A DNA stretch of 64,000 nt, from the NCBI RefSeq assembly GCF_900169785.1, contig NZ_FWER01000016.1, positions 41,686-105,685 of the forward strand. Direction: 5' to 3'. Source of the DNA: Rhizobium sullae (GTDB lineage: Bacteria > Pseudomonadota > Alphaproteobacteria > Rhizobiales > Rhizobiaceae). Each line of letters starts with the position of its first letter. Positions within the stretch are counted from its first letter, which is position 1. Below the pieces are notes generated by a model. The model had not been told where the DNA came from. It saw nothing but the letters and a program-made list of their open reading frames with translations, and ran no database searches. Shown here in pieces: positions 17,861 through 26,818 of this stretch. The translations under genes and the position numbers were made by a program.

Positions 17861-19453
17861 ATGCGTTTTAGCGTTTCGCCAAAGTTCGGAAAGCCGGCCG
17901 GCAATATCTTGTTTGTTGCCTTGTTGGCAAGCGCCGCTACGGGCTGCAGTTCGGATGTGACCCGCTTCGGCGGCCTCTTTGCCGGGTCGGGTCAAGATCA
18001 GATGACGACCGGTTCTGTGCCGAGGCGGAACATGAGTGGCTCACAGGGCGATCCTGTCCCGAGCGCCGATCTTCAGTCCGGAATGGCGCAACCCTCATAC
18101 AATGCCAGCAATAATGCATTGAATCAGCCTTATCCGGCGACAACCGCAACGACCCGCTCCAGCGCGCGCCTTGCCTCCGCTCCGGTTTCCGTCCAGCGCA
18201 CCGAACTTGCGGCGCCGGCGGGCGCATCCTCGATGCCGTCGCGTGAAAAGCAGGTCGCGATGGCGCAGGCGTTCCCTGCGTCGTCCTCGGGATCGCAGGC
18301 TCCGCGCCAGATGCAGGCCGCTCCGAAGCTGGCTGCACCCGATCAGATGACGACAGGCACGACGCCGAAGGTTTCTGGCTGGTCCGCCGCTAATGCGCCT
18401 TCCGTCCTGGTTCGTCCGGGCGAAAATCTGACGACCCTCGCCAACCGCTACGGCGTTCCCGAAAAGGAAATCCTTCGCGTCAACAACATGAAGTCGGCCG
18501 CTGCCATCAAGCCGGGCGAAACGATCCTCATCCCGACCTTCAACGGCGGCAGGAATGCGGCCAAGGCTTCGGCGCAGGCCGCCGACATTTCCAAGAGTGG
18601 CAAGCTTCCGCAGCCGTCGAAGACGCCGGACCAGAACCTCGCGGTACTGCCGGCTGCGAACGCTGCTCGCGACAAGTCGCAGGCAAGCACAGATGCTGCC
18701 GCGGGCAAGATTGCGGCCGGTGCCGGAAAGGATCCGAAAGCAGGCGGCGGCACTTACACGGTCAAGCCGGGCGATTCTCTCGCCAAGATTGCCAGGGCGA
18801 CTGGCACGAAAATCGACGACATCAAGGCTGCGAATAATCTCTCGGCAACCTCCATCCGCATCGGCCAGACGCTGACGATCCCGAACGGCTCCGCTTCCGC
18901 CGATCAGACGAAGACTGCGTCCATTCCGGCCAAGGCCGAACCGAAGCCTGCGTCCCCTGCCGCAGTTGAAACGGCCTCCGCTCAGCCGGCCTCCTACCAG
19001 CCGCCGGTTGCAACGCAGACCGTCGATGAAGTCCAGAAGAAGTCCGACGTCGCCTCAGCCGCCCCGGAATCGACCGGCATCGGCAAATATCGTTGGCCGG
19101 TCCGCGGGGCCGTCATCGCGGCCTATGGCGCAAACGTCAACGGCAGCCGCAACGATGGTATCGACATCTCGGTGCCGCAGGGCACGCCGATCAAGGCCGC
19201 CGAAAACGGTGTGGTCATCTATGCGGGCAACGGCCTGAAGGAACTCGGCAACACCGTTCTCATCCGCCACGACGACGGCACCGTGACCGTCTACGGCAAT
19301 GCCGACACGCTGAGCGTCGCCCGCGGCCAGAAGATCCAGCGCGGACAAACCGTCGCCGTCTCCGGCATGAGCGGCAGCGTCAAGCAGCCGCAGGTCCACT
19401 TCGAAGTCCGCAAGGACGCCTCGCCGGTCAATCCGATCACCTTCCTCGAATAG
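17861..19453 (+). CDS. LysM-LysM-LytM (M23) lipoprotein, NlpD-like, with degenerate peptidase site
   Basis: A 530-residue envelope protein. A lipoprotein signal ends at Cys29 (Ala-Thr-Gly-Cys). Two LysM peptidoglycan-binding domains lie near 181-225 and 298-342, joined by Ala/Pro/Lys-rich linkers, and an M23/LytM domain spans about 408-530. The LytM domain lacks the usual zinc ligands: the His before Gly-Ile-Asp is Asn-Asp, and the His-x-His motif reads Gln-Val-His. That pattern is known for NlpD and EnvC, which activate amidases instead of cutting peptidoglycan. The position after surE-pcm agrees with an NlpD role in cell separation. The ATG at 17861 gives the lipoprotein signal; an upstream in-frame start is not needed. 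Confidence 0.9.
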   Translation: MRFSVSPKFGKPAGNILFVALLASAATGCSSDVTRFGGLFAGSGQDQMTTGSVPRRNMSGSQGDPVPSADLQSGMAQPSYNASNNALNQPYPATTATTRSSARLASAPVSVQRTELAAPAGASSMPSREKQVAMAQAFPASSSGSQAPRQMQAAPKLAAPDQMTTGTTPKVSGWSAANAPSVLVRPGENLTTLANRYGVPEKEILRVNNMKSAAAIKPGETILIPTFNGGRNAAKASAQAADISKSGKLPQPSKTPDQNLAVLPAANAARDKSQASTDAAAGKIAAGAGKDPKAGGGTYTVKPGDSLAKIARATGTKIDDIKAANNLSATSIRIGQTLTIPNGSASADQTKTASIPAKAEPKPASPAAVETASAQPASYQPPVATQTVDEVQKKSDVASAAPESTGIGKYRWPVRGAVIAAYGANVNGSRNDGIDISVPQGTPIKAAENGVVIYAGNGLKELGNTVLIRHDDGTVTVYGNADTLSVARGQKIQRGQTVAVSGMSGSVKQPQVHFEVRKDASPVNPITFLE

Positions 19454-19475
19454 GTAAAGCGTCTCGGGGAAGTGC

Positions 19476-19507
19476 AAAAGCCCGGCCGACCGCCGGGCTT
19501 TTGTCGT
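19476..19507. terminator. Bidirectional terminator between the LysM/LytM gene and the DUF815 gene
   Basis: The stem AAAAGCCCGGC / GCCGGGCTTTT has a five-base loop, with T runs on the plus strand and on the complement. It lies between convergent genes. Confidence 0.85.
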
Positions 19508-19528
19508 TTTGCACTGGCTATAGCCTGT

Positions 19529-20401
19529 TTAGCTGCGGGCGAGAGCGATCCGCATGCGCCCTGCAAGATCCTGGATATACTGCCATGCGACGCGGCCGGA
19601 GCGCGCACCGCGCGTGGTCGCCCATTCCAGCGCTTCAGCATGCATCTTCTCGCGGTCGAGTGTCAGCTTGAAATGCTCGGCATAGCCGTCGATCATTGTG
19701 AGGTAGTCTTCCTGGCTACATTTGTGGAAGCCGAGCCAGAGACCGAAACGGTCGGAAAGCGATACCTTCTCTTCGACGGCCTCGGATGGATTGATGGCGG
19801 TCGACTGCTCGTTCTCCATCATGTGGCGCGGCAGCAAGTGGCGGCGGTTGGAGGTGGCGTAGAAAAGCACGTTGTCCGGCCGGCCTTCGATGCCGCCGTC
19901 GAGCGCTGCCTTCAGTGACTTGTAGGCGGTATCGTCATGGTCGAAGGAAAGGTCGTCGCAGAAAACGATGACGCGATGCGGCGCCTCCTTCAGGATATCG
20001 AGCAGCGTCGGCAGGCTCGCAATGTCTTCGCGATGCACCTCCACGAGCTTCAGCGAAACGCCGCTTTCCTGGCGAACGTCTTCATGGACCGCCTTGACCA
20101 ACGACGACTTGCCCATGCCGCGCGCACCCCAGAGCAGCACGTTGTTGGCAGCAAACCCGTCGGCAAAACGCACTGTATTCTCGTGCAGGATGTCGCGCAC
20201 ATGGTCGACGCCACGGATGAGTTTCAAGGCCACACGGTTCGGCCGTGCGACGGGCTGCAGGTGCGTGCGGGCGGGCGACCAAACGAAACAGTCGGCGGCA
20301 TTCCAGTCGTTGGGGCCGGGTGCCGGACCCGCCAACCGCTCGACCGCGTCGGCAAGCCGCCGCAGCTCCTGCAAAATGACGCTGTTCAATTCTTCGGCCA
20401 T
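19529..20401 (-). CDS. DUF815-family AAA+ ATPase
   Basis: A 290-residue P-loop ATPase of the DUF815 family. Walker A Gly-Ala-Arg-Gly-Met-Gly-Lys-Ser-Ser is at about 92-100 and Walker B Val-Ile-Val-Phe-Cys-Asp-Asp-Leu near 144-151, with a sensor-1-like Thr-Ser-Asn-Arg-Arg-His after it. The family is widespread, but its cellular role is not known to me. The inner ATG at 20401 is favoured because the 21 in-frame residues upstream are not family-like. It is convergent with the LytM gene and divergent from yajC. Confidence 0.87.
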   Translation of the reverse strand: MAEELNSVILQELRRLADAVERLAGPAPGPNDWNAADCFVWSPARTHLQPVARPNRVALKLIRGVDHVRDILHENTVRFADGFAANNVLLWGARGMGKSSLVKAVHEDVRQESGVSLKLVEVHREDIASLPTLLDILKEAPHRVIVFCDDLSFDHDDTAYKSLKAALDGGIEGRPDNVLFYATSNRRHLLPRHMMENEQSTAINPSEAVEEKVSLSDRFGLWLGFHKCSQEDYLTMIDGYAEHFKLTLDREKMHAEALEWATTRGARSGRVAWQYIQDLAGRMRIALARS

Positions 20402-20611
20402 CGCATGTCCTCCTGAATTTCCTGCCGCGGCGTCCGCGCCAAAATTTTCGATGCGGAGTAGCATGGCCTTTCCAAAGCGGAAAGGTTATGAGACAGGGGA
20501 ATCGGTACGCCCGCAGGCTGTTTTTGTTGCATTCATCCTTGCCGCAACTATAGTCCGGCCACCCGAAAAAGAGAGGCGGATATACGCCGCCCGTAGTTGA
20601 GGAGCCTATCA

Positions 20612-20959
20612 ATGTTCATCACCCCGGCATTTGCCCAGGCCGCACCGGATGCCGCTGCGTCGCCATTCGGCTCCGGCTTCGAAATGATCATCCTGTTCGT
20701 GCCACTGATGGTCGTCTGGTACTTCCTGCTGATCCGTCCGCAGCGCGCCCAGGCCAAGAAGCGTGCAGAAGCGCTGAGCGCGATCCGCCGCGGTGACCAG
20801 GTGGTCACGGCCGGCGGCCTCGTCGGCAAGGTGACCAAGGTCGTCGACGACAAGGAATTGGAAGTCGAAATCGCTGAAGGCGTGCGCGTCCGCGTGGTCC
20901 GTAGCGGTATCGCAGACGTTCGCGTGAAGGGCGAGCCCGTAAAAGCAGACGCCGCGTAA
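20612..20959 (+). CDS. yajC: Preprotein translocase accessory subunit YajC
   Basis: A 115-residue protein with one membrane helix (about 18-38) ending in Leu-Ile-Arg-Pro-Gln-Arg, then the basic-acidic domain with Gly-Asp-x-Val-Val-Thr-Ala-Gly-Gly. YajC binds SecDF-YidC in the inner membrane. GAGGAG lies eight to ten bases upstream of the chosen ATG. secDF begins 43 bases downstream, so they form one transcript. Confidence 0.95.
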   Translation: MFITPAFAQAAPDAAASPFGSGFEMIILFVPLMVVWYFLLIRPQRAQAKKRAEALSAIRRGDQVVTAGGLVGKVTKVVDDKELEVEIAEGVRVRVVRSGIADVRVKGEPVKADAA

Positions 20960-21002
20960 TTCCGGCAGGCAGAGCAGCCGGATCAGAGGTGTCGAGACTG
21001 AA

Positions 21003-23534
21003 ATGCTCCATTTTTCGAGTTGGAAAACAGTTCTGATCTGGCTCATTGTCTTTGTGGCGGCGCTCTGCGCCGCCCCAAATCTTTTCACGGACGCCTCGCT
21101 GCCAAGCTGGCTGCCGCACAAGCGGGTGGCCCTCGGCCTCGATCTTCAGGGCGGCTCGCATATCGTGCTGAAGGCGGAGCGCTCCGATATCGTTAGGGAG
21201 CGGCTCGAAAGCACGGTTGCGAGCGTGCGCGGCAGGCTGCGCGAAGCCGGAATTCGCTATACCGGGCTGGCCGGCACCGGGCAGACCATTCAGGTCCGCA
21301 TCACCGATCCGAGTGAGGTCGATCGCGCCGTCACCATTCTGACCCCGGTGACGGCACCGGCCGCCGGCGCCCCGGATCCCGAAGTCACGCTCTCGAAAGG
21401 CAATGACGGCCAGCTGACGCTGCAGATCACCGGCAAAGCGATCGACCGCAGCCTGTCGGCGACCCTCACGCAATCCGTCGAGATCGTCGGCCGCCGCGCC
21501 GTCGAAGCGGGCGGGATCGATCCCGTCATCGAAACCCGCGGCGCTGATCGATTATCCGTCCAGGTGCCGGGTCTCGCCGACTCGCAGCGGTTCAAGGATC
21601 TCTTGAGCCAGGATGGCCGGCTCTCCTTCCACTTGATTGATAGCAGTGTGTCGCCGCAGGATGCGATGCGCGGCACGGTACCGTCGCGCTCGCGGATCGT
21701 CTATTCGCCGGACGATCCGCCGGACGTCTACCTTGTCGAGCGCGCTGAAGTGCTGTCGTCGGCTGATCTCGGCGATTTCCAGGTCAAGCCTGGCAACGAC
21801 GAAGACAGCTCCATCCTGACCTTTCGCTTCAATCCCGAGAGTGCCAGGCGGTTTGGCGAGCTGACGCGAAAGAATGTGGGGCGGTCGTTCGCAGTCCTGT
21901 TGGACGATCAGGTCATTGCCACGTCTGATATCCGCGAACCGGTCACGGGCGATAGAGGACAGATAGCGCTTAACTATTCTCCGGAGGAGACTGAAGATCT
22001 TGCCGCGATACTGCGCTCCGGCGCGCTTCCCGTCACGCTGACGATCGTCGAGGAACGGACGATCGATCCCGGCCTCGGCGCCGGCTCGATCCGCTCCGGT
22101 CTCGTCGCAGGGGGCGTCGGCGCCGTTCTGGTGATCGGCCTGATGGTGGCGCTCTACGGCGTGCTCGGTGTGATTGCCGGCGCCGCGCTTGTCGTCAACA
22201 TCATGATGATCCTTGCCGTTCTCAGCCTGTTCGGAGCGCCGCTGACCTTGCCGGGTGTTGCCGGCATCGTGCTGACGATCGGCATTGCGGTCGATGCCAC
22301 CGTTCTGATCTACGAGCGCATGCGCGAAGAGGTAAAAGGCGGCATGCATCTCGATCAGGCGATCGGTGTGGGCTATTCGAGAGCCTTTATGACCGTCGTC
22401 GATGCCAATATCACGACCTTGATTGCCGCCGCGATCCTCTTCTATCTCGGAAGCGATGCCATCCGCGGTTTTGCGGTCACGCTTGCGATCGGCATTCTAA
22501 CGACGGCTTTCACTGCTTTCGTCTTCACGCGCCCGCTGGTCGTTGCCTGGGTGCGCCACCGTCGCCTCAAGCATCTGCCGAAGAGCGTCCATACCGATCT
22601 CTTCGACGGCACGAACATCCGCTTCATGGGCATCCGCCGCTACAGCTTCACCGCGCTTGCGGCCCTTTCGCTCGTCTCTATGCTGGCGGTAACGGCGATC
22701 GGCATGAAACTCGGCATCGATTTCACCGGCGGCTCCGTCATCGAAGTGAGGTCGAAGCAGGGGCCGGCCGATCTCGATGACATCCGCGTGCGGCTGGGCG
22801 AACTCAATATCGGCGACGTCCAGACCAGGCGCCTCCGCGATGCCTCAAACGCCATCATCCGCATTGAAGCCCAAGGCGGCGGCGAAAATGCCGAACAGTC
22901 GGCAATCACGCTTGTGCGGAGCGAGCTTGCGGACCAGTATGATTTCCGACGCGTCGAAACTGTCGGCCCCGCGGTTTCTGGCGAGCTGACGAAGACGGCG
23001 ACGCTCGGCATCCTTGCCTCGCTCGCCGCGATCCTCATCTACATCTGGTTCCGCTTCGAATGGCAGTTCGCCATCGGCGCCATCATCGCGACGTTGCACG
23101 ACGTCATTCTGACGCTCGGTTTCTTCGTTGTCACCGGCATCGAGTTCAATTTGACGAGCGTCGCCGCATTGCTCGTGATCGTCGGCTATTCGCTGAACGA
23201 TACGGTGGTCGTTTACGACCGCATGCGCGAAAACCTGAGGCGCTATGCGCGCATGCCGCTGCCAATCCTGATCGACGCCTCGATCAACCAGACGCTGTCG
23301 CGCACGATCCTGACCGCGGCCACGACACTTCTTGCGCTGCTCGCTCTCTATCTTTTCGGGGGCGAGGTCATCCGCTCCTTCGCGCTCGTCATGCTTTTCG
23401 GCGTTGCCGTCGGCACCTTCTCCTCCATCTATATAGCTGCACCGGTACTGATCCTCTTCCGCCTTCGCCCGAAGGCCTTCGACGACAACGAGGATGGCGC
23501 CACCGATGAAAAATCCGGAAAGGCCACAGTGTAA
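21003..23534 (+). CDS. secDF: Fused SecD-SecF protein export membrane protein
   Basis: An 843-residue natural fusion. The SecD half (about 1-525) has the first membrane helix, the periplasmic P1 domain starting near the Leu-Gly-Leu-Asp-Leu-Gln-Gly-Gly motif and the Asp-Ala-Thr-Val-Leu-Ile-Tyr-Glu-Arg motif. The SecF half (about 530-843) repeats the plan with Gly-Ile-Asp-Phe-Thr-Gly-Gly and Asn-Asp-Thr-Val-Val-Val-Tyr-Asp-Arg. About 12 membrane helices are visible. SecDF uses the proton gradient to pull exported proteins across. The fusion is normal in many alphaproteobacteria. It is followed by a start only three bases after its stop. Confidence 0.96.
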   Translation: MLHFSSWKTVLIWLIVFVAALCAAPNLFTDASLPSWLPHKRVALGLDLQGGSHIVLKAERSDIVRERLESTVASVRGRLREAGIRYTGLAGTGQTIQVRITDPSEVDRAVTILTPVTAPAAGAPDPEVTLSKGNDGQLTLQITGKAIDRSLSATLTQSVEIVGRRAVEAGGIDPVIETRGADRLSVQVPGLADSQRFKDLLSQDGRLSFHLIDSSVSPQDAMRGTVPSRSRIVYSPDDPPDVYLVERAEVLSSADLGDFQVKPGNDEDSSILTFRFNPESARRFGELTRKNVGRSFAVLLDDQVIATSDIREPVTGDRGQIALNYSPEETEDLAAILRSGALPVTLTIVEERTIDPGLGAGSIRSGLVAGGVGAVLVIGLMVALYGVLGVIAGAALVVNIMMILAVLSLFGAPLTLPGVAGIVLTIGIAVDATVLIYERMREEVKGGMHLDQAIGVGYSRAFMTVVDANITTLIAAAILFYLGSDAIRGFAVTLAIGILTTAFTAFVFTRPLVVAWVRHRRLKHLPKSVHTDLFDGTNIRFMGIRRYSFTALAALSLVSMLAVTAIGMKLGIDFTGGSVIEVRSKQGPADLDDIRVRLGELNIGDVQTRRLRDASNAIIRIEAQGGGENAEQSAITLVRSELADQYDFRRVETVGPAVSGELTKTATLGILASLAAILIYIWFRFEWQFAIGAIIATLHDVILTLGFFVVTGIEFNLTSVAALLVIVGYSLNDTVVVYDRMRENLRRYARMPLPILIDASINQTLSRTILTAATTLLALLALYLFGGEVIRSFALVMLFGVAVGTFSSIYIAAPVLILFRLRPKAFDDNEDGATDEKSGKATV

Positions 23535-23537
23535 GCC

Positions 23538-23924
23538 ATGGCGAAAGGAATTGAAATCCGCGAGGCCCATTTCCCCGGCCGCGCTCCGGTCGACACGTAC
23601 GGCAATGGCGGCTTCCGCTTTGCCGATATGTCGCATCGCGGCTCCATCCTCTGCCTTCCATCCGGTATCTACGGCTGGGAGATGGATACGTCGAAGCCGC
23701 TCTCCGTCGATAATTTTCAGAGGGTGCTGGACGAGGCGGGCGATATCGAGGTTCTGCTGGTCGGGACCGGCACCGAACTTCGCCGCCTGCCGTCGGAGCT
23801 GAAGCATGCACTGAAGGTCCGCGGCATCTCCTCTGACCCGATGAGCACGGGTGCTGCCGTCCGCACCTTCAACATCATGCTCGCGGAATCCCGCGCCGTT
23901 GCGGCCGCCCTGATTGCGGTCTGA
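23538..23924 (+). CDS. Mth938-like (DUF498) protein, NDUFAF3-like
   Basis: A 128-residue Mth938-domain protein, with the conserved Gly-Asn-Gly-Gly-Phe-Arg-Phe strand, Gly-Thr-Gly-Thr-Glu (near 76-80) and a later Met-Ser-Thr-Gly-Ala-Ala-Val-Arg-Thr-Phe-Asn. The human relative NDUFAF3 is an assembly factor of respiratory complex I. It is packed between secDF (3-base gap) and the phytoene-synthase-like gene (2-base gap), so a role in maturing membrane complexes is a fair inference. Confidence 0.85.
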   Translation: MAKGIEIREAHFPGRAPVDTYGNGGFRFADMSHRGSILCLPSGIYGWEMDTSKPLSVDNFQRVLDEAGDIEVLLVGTGTELRRLPSELKHALKVRGISSDPMSTGAAVRTFNIMLAESRAVAAALIAV

Positions 23925-23926
23925 CG

Positions 23927-24778
23927 ATGACGGAACAGCCGATGAGCAACCAGGAGATTTGCCTGGCGATGCTGCGCGACAGTGATCGCGACCGCTATCT
24001 CGCCTGCCTACTGTCCTCGGAGGACAAGCGCGGCGCGCTCGCCGCCCTTTACACCTTCAATGCCGAACTCGCCCGCATCCGCGATCTCGTGCACGAGCCG
24101 CTGCCCGGCGAGGTCCGCATGCAATACTGGCGCGATCTGTTGGAGGGCAGCGCCCACGGCTCGACCGAGGCTAATCCTGTTGCCGCATCCTTGCTGAGCG
24201 CGATCGAAGCCCACCGCCTGCCGCGTCAGACACTCGTCAACATGATCGATGCGCGCATCTTCGATCTCTACGACGATCCGATGGAAACCCGCACCTCGCT
24301 CGAAGGCTATGCCGGTGAAACGGCGTCCGCTCTGATCCAGCTGGCAAGCCTCGTCCTGTCGGCGGAGGAGGCGGCGAAATCTACCGAAGCCGCAGGCCAT
24401 GCCGGCGTCGCGCAGGCCGTCGCCGGCGCGTTGCTTCTGATGCCGCTGCACCGCCACCGGGGCCAGCTCTATATTCCACTTGAAATTCTGAGCGCCACCG
24501 GCCTCGACCGCGAAAGCTTTCTGGCGGGCAAGGACAAGGCGCGCATTTCTGCCGCTATCGAGGCCTTCGCCGGCCTCGGCCGCGATCACCTGGCAAAGGC
24601 CCGTGCCGCGCCGCTCCCGCCGACCGTTTTCCCGGCCTTCCTGCCTGTGACGCTTGCTGAGCCGGTGCTCGTGAAGGCGCAGAAGGCCGGTGCCGCGCTT
24701 TTCGACCAATCGCTGCAACCGCCGCAATGGCGCCGCCAGCTCGGCATGATGTTGGCGCTGATGCGCAAGAAAATCTGA
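23927..24778 (+). CDS. Squalene/phytoene synthase-fold protein, NDUFAF6-like
   Basis: A 283-residue all-helical protein of the squalene/phytoene synthase superfamily. The first Asp-rich region reads Asp-Arg-Asp-Arg-Tyr-Leu-Ala and the Phe-Asn-Ala-Glu-Leu-Ala-Arg-Ile-Arg-Asp motif is present, but the two clear DxxxD prenyl-diphosphate motifs of active enzymes are not evident. The best relatives I know of are NDUFAF6 (C8orf38) type complex I assembly factors. No carotenoid or hopanoid genes are nearby. It appears to be the fourth gene of the yajC-secDF transcript. Confidence 0.78.
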   Translation: MTEQPMSNQEICLAMLRDSDRDRYLACLLSSEDKRGALAALYTFNAELARIRDLVHEPLPGEVRMQYWRDLLEGSAHGSTEANPVAASLLSAIEAHRLPRQTLVNMIDARIFDLYDDPMETRTSLEGYAGETASALIQLASLVLSAEEAAKSTEAAGHAGVAQAVAGALLLMPLHRHRGQLYIPLEILSATGLDRESFLAGKDKARISAAIEAFAGLGRDHLAKARAAPLPPTVFPAFLPVTLAEPVLVKAQKAGAALFDQSLQPPQWRRQLGMMLALMRKKI

Positions 24779-24850
24779 ATCTGTTCAAATTCGCGCAAGG
24801 CTCGGGCACTATAAGTGGATAACAGTTATGCCTGAATCGGAGAAACGGCG

Positions 24851-25321
24851 TTGAGCTTTATCGTCTGGTCCGTCATCTTTGCCCTCGTGGTCCTCCTAGC
24901 CTTCGTCGCGACCCGCATGGCCGCCAGGAACAAAGACGAGGAAGGCTTTCACGACACCGGTCTCGCGATCCTAGAGTTCAACCGCGCCTTCCCGCACGAG
25001 GCGATCCGCCAGCTTCAGGCGACGGCCGACGGCCAGGTGGTGTTCGTGCGTCTGCATGACAACAAGGCGGGCTTCATGCGCAACATGCACCGCCACTTCT
25101 CCTGCCATGTGCTGGAGCCGGGCAGGGTGCGCGTCGTCAGTTCGGAAACGGGCAAGGGTCTGGTCATCGATTTCCTCGATCACCCGCACCATAACGGTGT
25201 CTTCGAATTCGCCTCCGCCAAGGAGGCGGCCGAAGTCTCGCTCTGGCTGCTCGGCAATTACGTCGCCGACGCAGACCTTGCGCTGCCGCCGGCTGAAAAG
25301 CCGGCAGCCAACAAGCAATAA
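24851..25321 (+). CDS. Small membrane-anchored protein of unknown function
   Basis: A 156-residue protein with one N-terminal membrane helix (about 4-22) and a soluble alpha/beta-looking domain containing an Arg-Asn-Met-His-Arg-His-Phe segment and a His-Pro-His-His patch. I do not recognise the family. The start used is TTG at 24851 after a GGAGAAACG stretch, because it gives the complete membrane helix. It is convergent with trmFO with three bases between stops, and follows the NDUFAF6-like gene by 72 bases. Confidence 0.65.
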   Translation: MSFIVWSVIFALVVLLAFVATRMAARNKDEEGFHDTGLAILEFNRAFPHEAIRQLQATADGQVVFVRLHDNKAGFMRNMHRHFSCHVLEPGRVRVVSSETGKGLVIDFLDHPHHNGVFEFASAKEAAEVSLWLLGNYVADADLALPPAEKPAANKQ

Positions 25322-25324
25322 AAA

Positions 25325-26758
25325 TCAGGCGCTTTCTGCAAGAGGCGCGCTCTGGCCGAGCCATGCGGCGCAATCGCCAAGCGCGCGCTTGGCGATCAAC
25401 TGGCGTTTCAGGATGGTCTTGTCCTTGCCGCGGAAGCGCTTAACGCCTTCTGGCTTGACGATCGAACCCGGCTGCAGCTCCGGAAACAGGCCGAAATTGA
25501 TGTTCATCGGCTGGAAGGAGCGCTTTCCCGGTTCCTCGTCGGTGACGAGATGCCCGCCGGTGATATGGCCAAGCAACGAACCGAGGGCGGTCGTTGCAGG
25601 TGGCAGCGAGACCGTTTCGTCTTTGCGCTCGGCAGCGGCGAAACGCCCCGCTAACAGCCCGACGCTGGCGCTTTCGACATAACCCTCGCAACCGGTGATC
25701 TGGCCGGCAAAGCGCAGTCCTGGTCGCGATTTCAGCGTCAGCGACGGATCGAGCAGCGTTGGCGAGTTGATATAGGTGTTGCGGTGCAGGCCGCCGAGGC
25801 GGGCGAATTCGGCGTTCTGCAAACCGGGGATCATCCGGAAGATTTCCGACTGTGTGCCGTATTTCAGCTTCGTCTGGAAACCGACCATGTTGTAGAGCGT
25901 GCCGAGCGCATTGTCCTGACGCAGCTGAACAACAGCATAGGCCTTCACCGATGGATTATGCGCATTGGTCAGTCCCATCGGCTTCATCGGGCCGTGGCGC
26001 AGCGTCTCGCGGCCGCGTTCGGCCATTACCTCGATCGGTAGGCAGCCGTCGAAATAGGGCGTGCCTTCCCATTCCTTGAAACCGACCGTATCGCCGGCAA
26101 TCAGCGCGTCGACGAAGGCGCTGTACTGGTCTTCGTCCATCGGGCAGTTGATATAGTCCTTGCCGGTGCCGCCCGGGCCGACCTTATCGTAGCGCGATTG
26201 ATACCAGCAGATATCCATGTCGATGCTGTCGCGATAGACGATTGGCGCAATCGCATCGAAGAAGGCAAGCGCGTCCGCACCTGTTTCCTCCTGGATTGCG
26301 GCAGCCAGCGACGGCGCCGTCAGTGGTCCGGTGGCCACGATCGCCAGATCCCACTCCTTCGGCGGCAGCCCGGTCACTTCCTCACGAACGACGGTAACGA
26401 GGGGATGCTCGTGGATTGCCTTCGTCACCGCGTCGGAAAAGCCGTCGCGATCGACGGCGAGCGCGCCGCCCGCCGGAACCTGATGCTTGTCCGCGCACGC
26501 CATGATCAGCGAGCCTGCCATGCGCATTTCCGCATGGATCACGCCGACGGCATTGCTCGTCGCATCGTCGGAGCGGAAGGAATTGGAGCAGACGAGCTCC
26601 GCAAGGCCGTCGGTCTTGTGCGCATCCGTGCCGCGCAGGCCGCGCATTTCGTGCAGGATGACCGGCACGCCGGCGCTGGCAATCTGCCATGCGGCCTCAG
26701 AGCCGGCGAGCCCGCCGCCAACGACGTGGATAGGGGAATAGGAGGAGGTCTTGTTCAT
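25325..26758 (-). CDS. trmFO: tRNA (uracil-54-C5) methyltransferase, folate/FAD-dependent
   Basis: A 477-residue flavoprotein. The FAD-binding Val-Val-Gly-Gly-Gly-Leu-Ala-Gly-Ser-Glu-Ala-Ala-Trp motif is at about 12-24; Cys-Ser-Asn-Ser-Phe-Arg-Ser-Asp near 58-65 and later Gly-Leu-His-Arg-Asn-Thr-Tyr-Ile motifs are typical of TrmFO (formerly Gid). It makes ribothymidine at position 54 of tRNA using methylenetetrahydrofolate. The length fits the rhizobial family. It is a lone minus-strand gene. Confidence 0.94.
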   Translation of the reverse strand: MNKTSSYSPIHVVGGGLAGSEAAWQIASAGVPVILHEMRGLRGTDAHKTDGLAELVCSNSFRSDDATSNAVGVIHAEMRMAGSLIMACADKHQVPAGGALAVDRDGFSDAVTKAIHEHPLVTVVREEVTGLPPKEWDLAIVATGPLTAPSLAAAIQEETGADALAFFDAIAPIVYRDSIDMDICWYQSRYDKVGPGGTGKDYINCPMDEDQYSAFVDALIAGDTVGFKEWEGTPYFDGCLPIEVMAERGRETLRHGPMKPMGLTNAHNPSVKAYAVVQLRQDNALGTLYNMVGFQTKLKYGTQSEIFRMIPGLQNAEFARLGGLHRNTYINSPTLLDPSLTLKSRPGLRFAGQITGCEGYVESASVGLLAGRFAAAERKDETVSLPPATTALGSLLGHITGGHLVTDEEPGKRSFQPMNINFGLFPELQPGSIVKPEGVKRFRGKDKTILKRQLIAKRALGDCAAWLGQSAPLAESA

Positions 26759-26818
26759 GCGCGGCTGATATCACGCCTGACACGAACAGGGAACTCCCGG
26801 CATGAAAAAGCGCAGGCC

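Noticed and set aside
20082..20612. Minus-strand frame overlapping the DUF815 start
   Set aside because: Arg/Ala-rich shadow of the ATPase in another frame.
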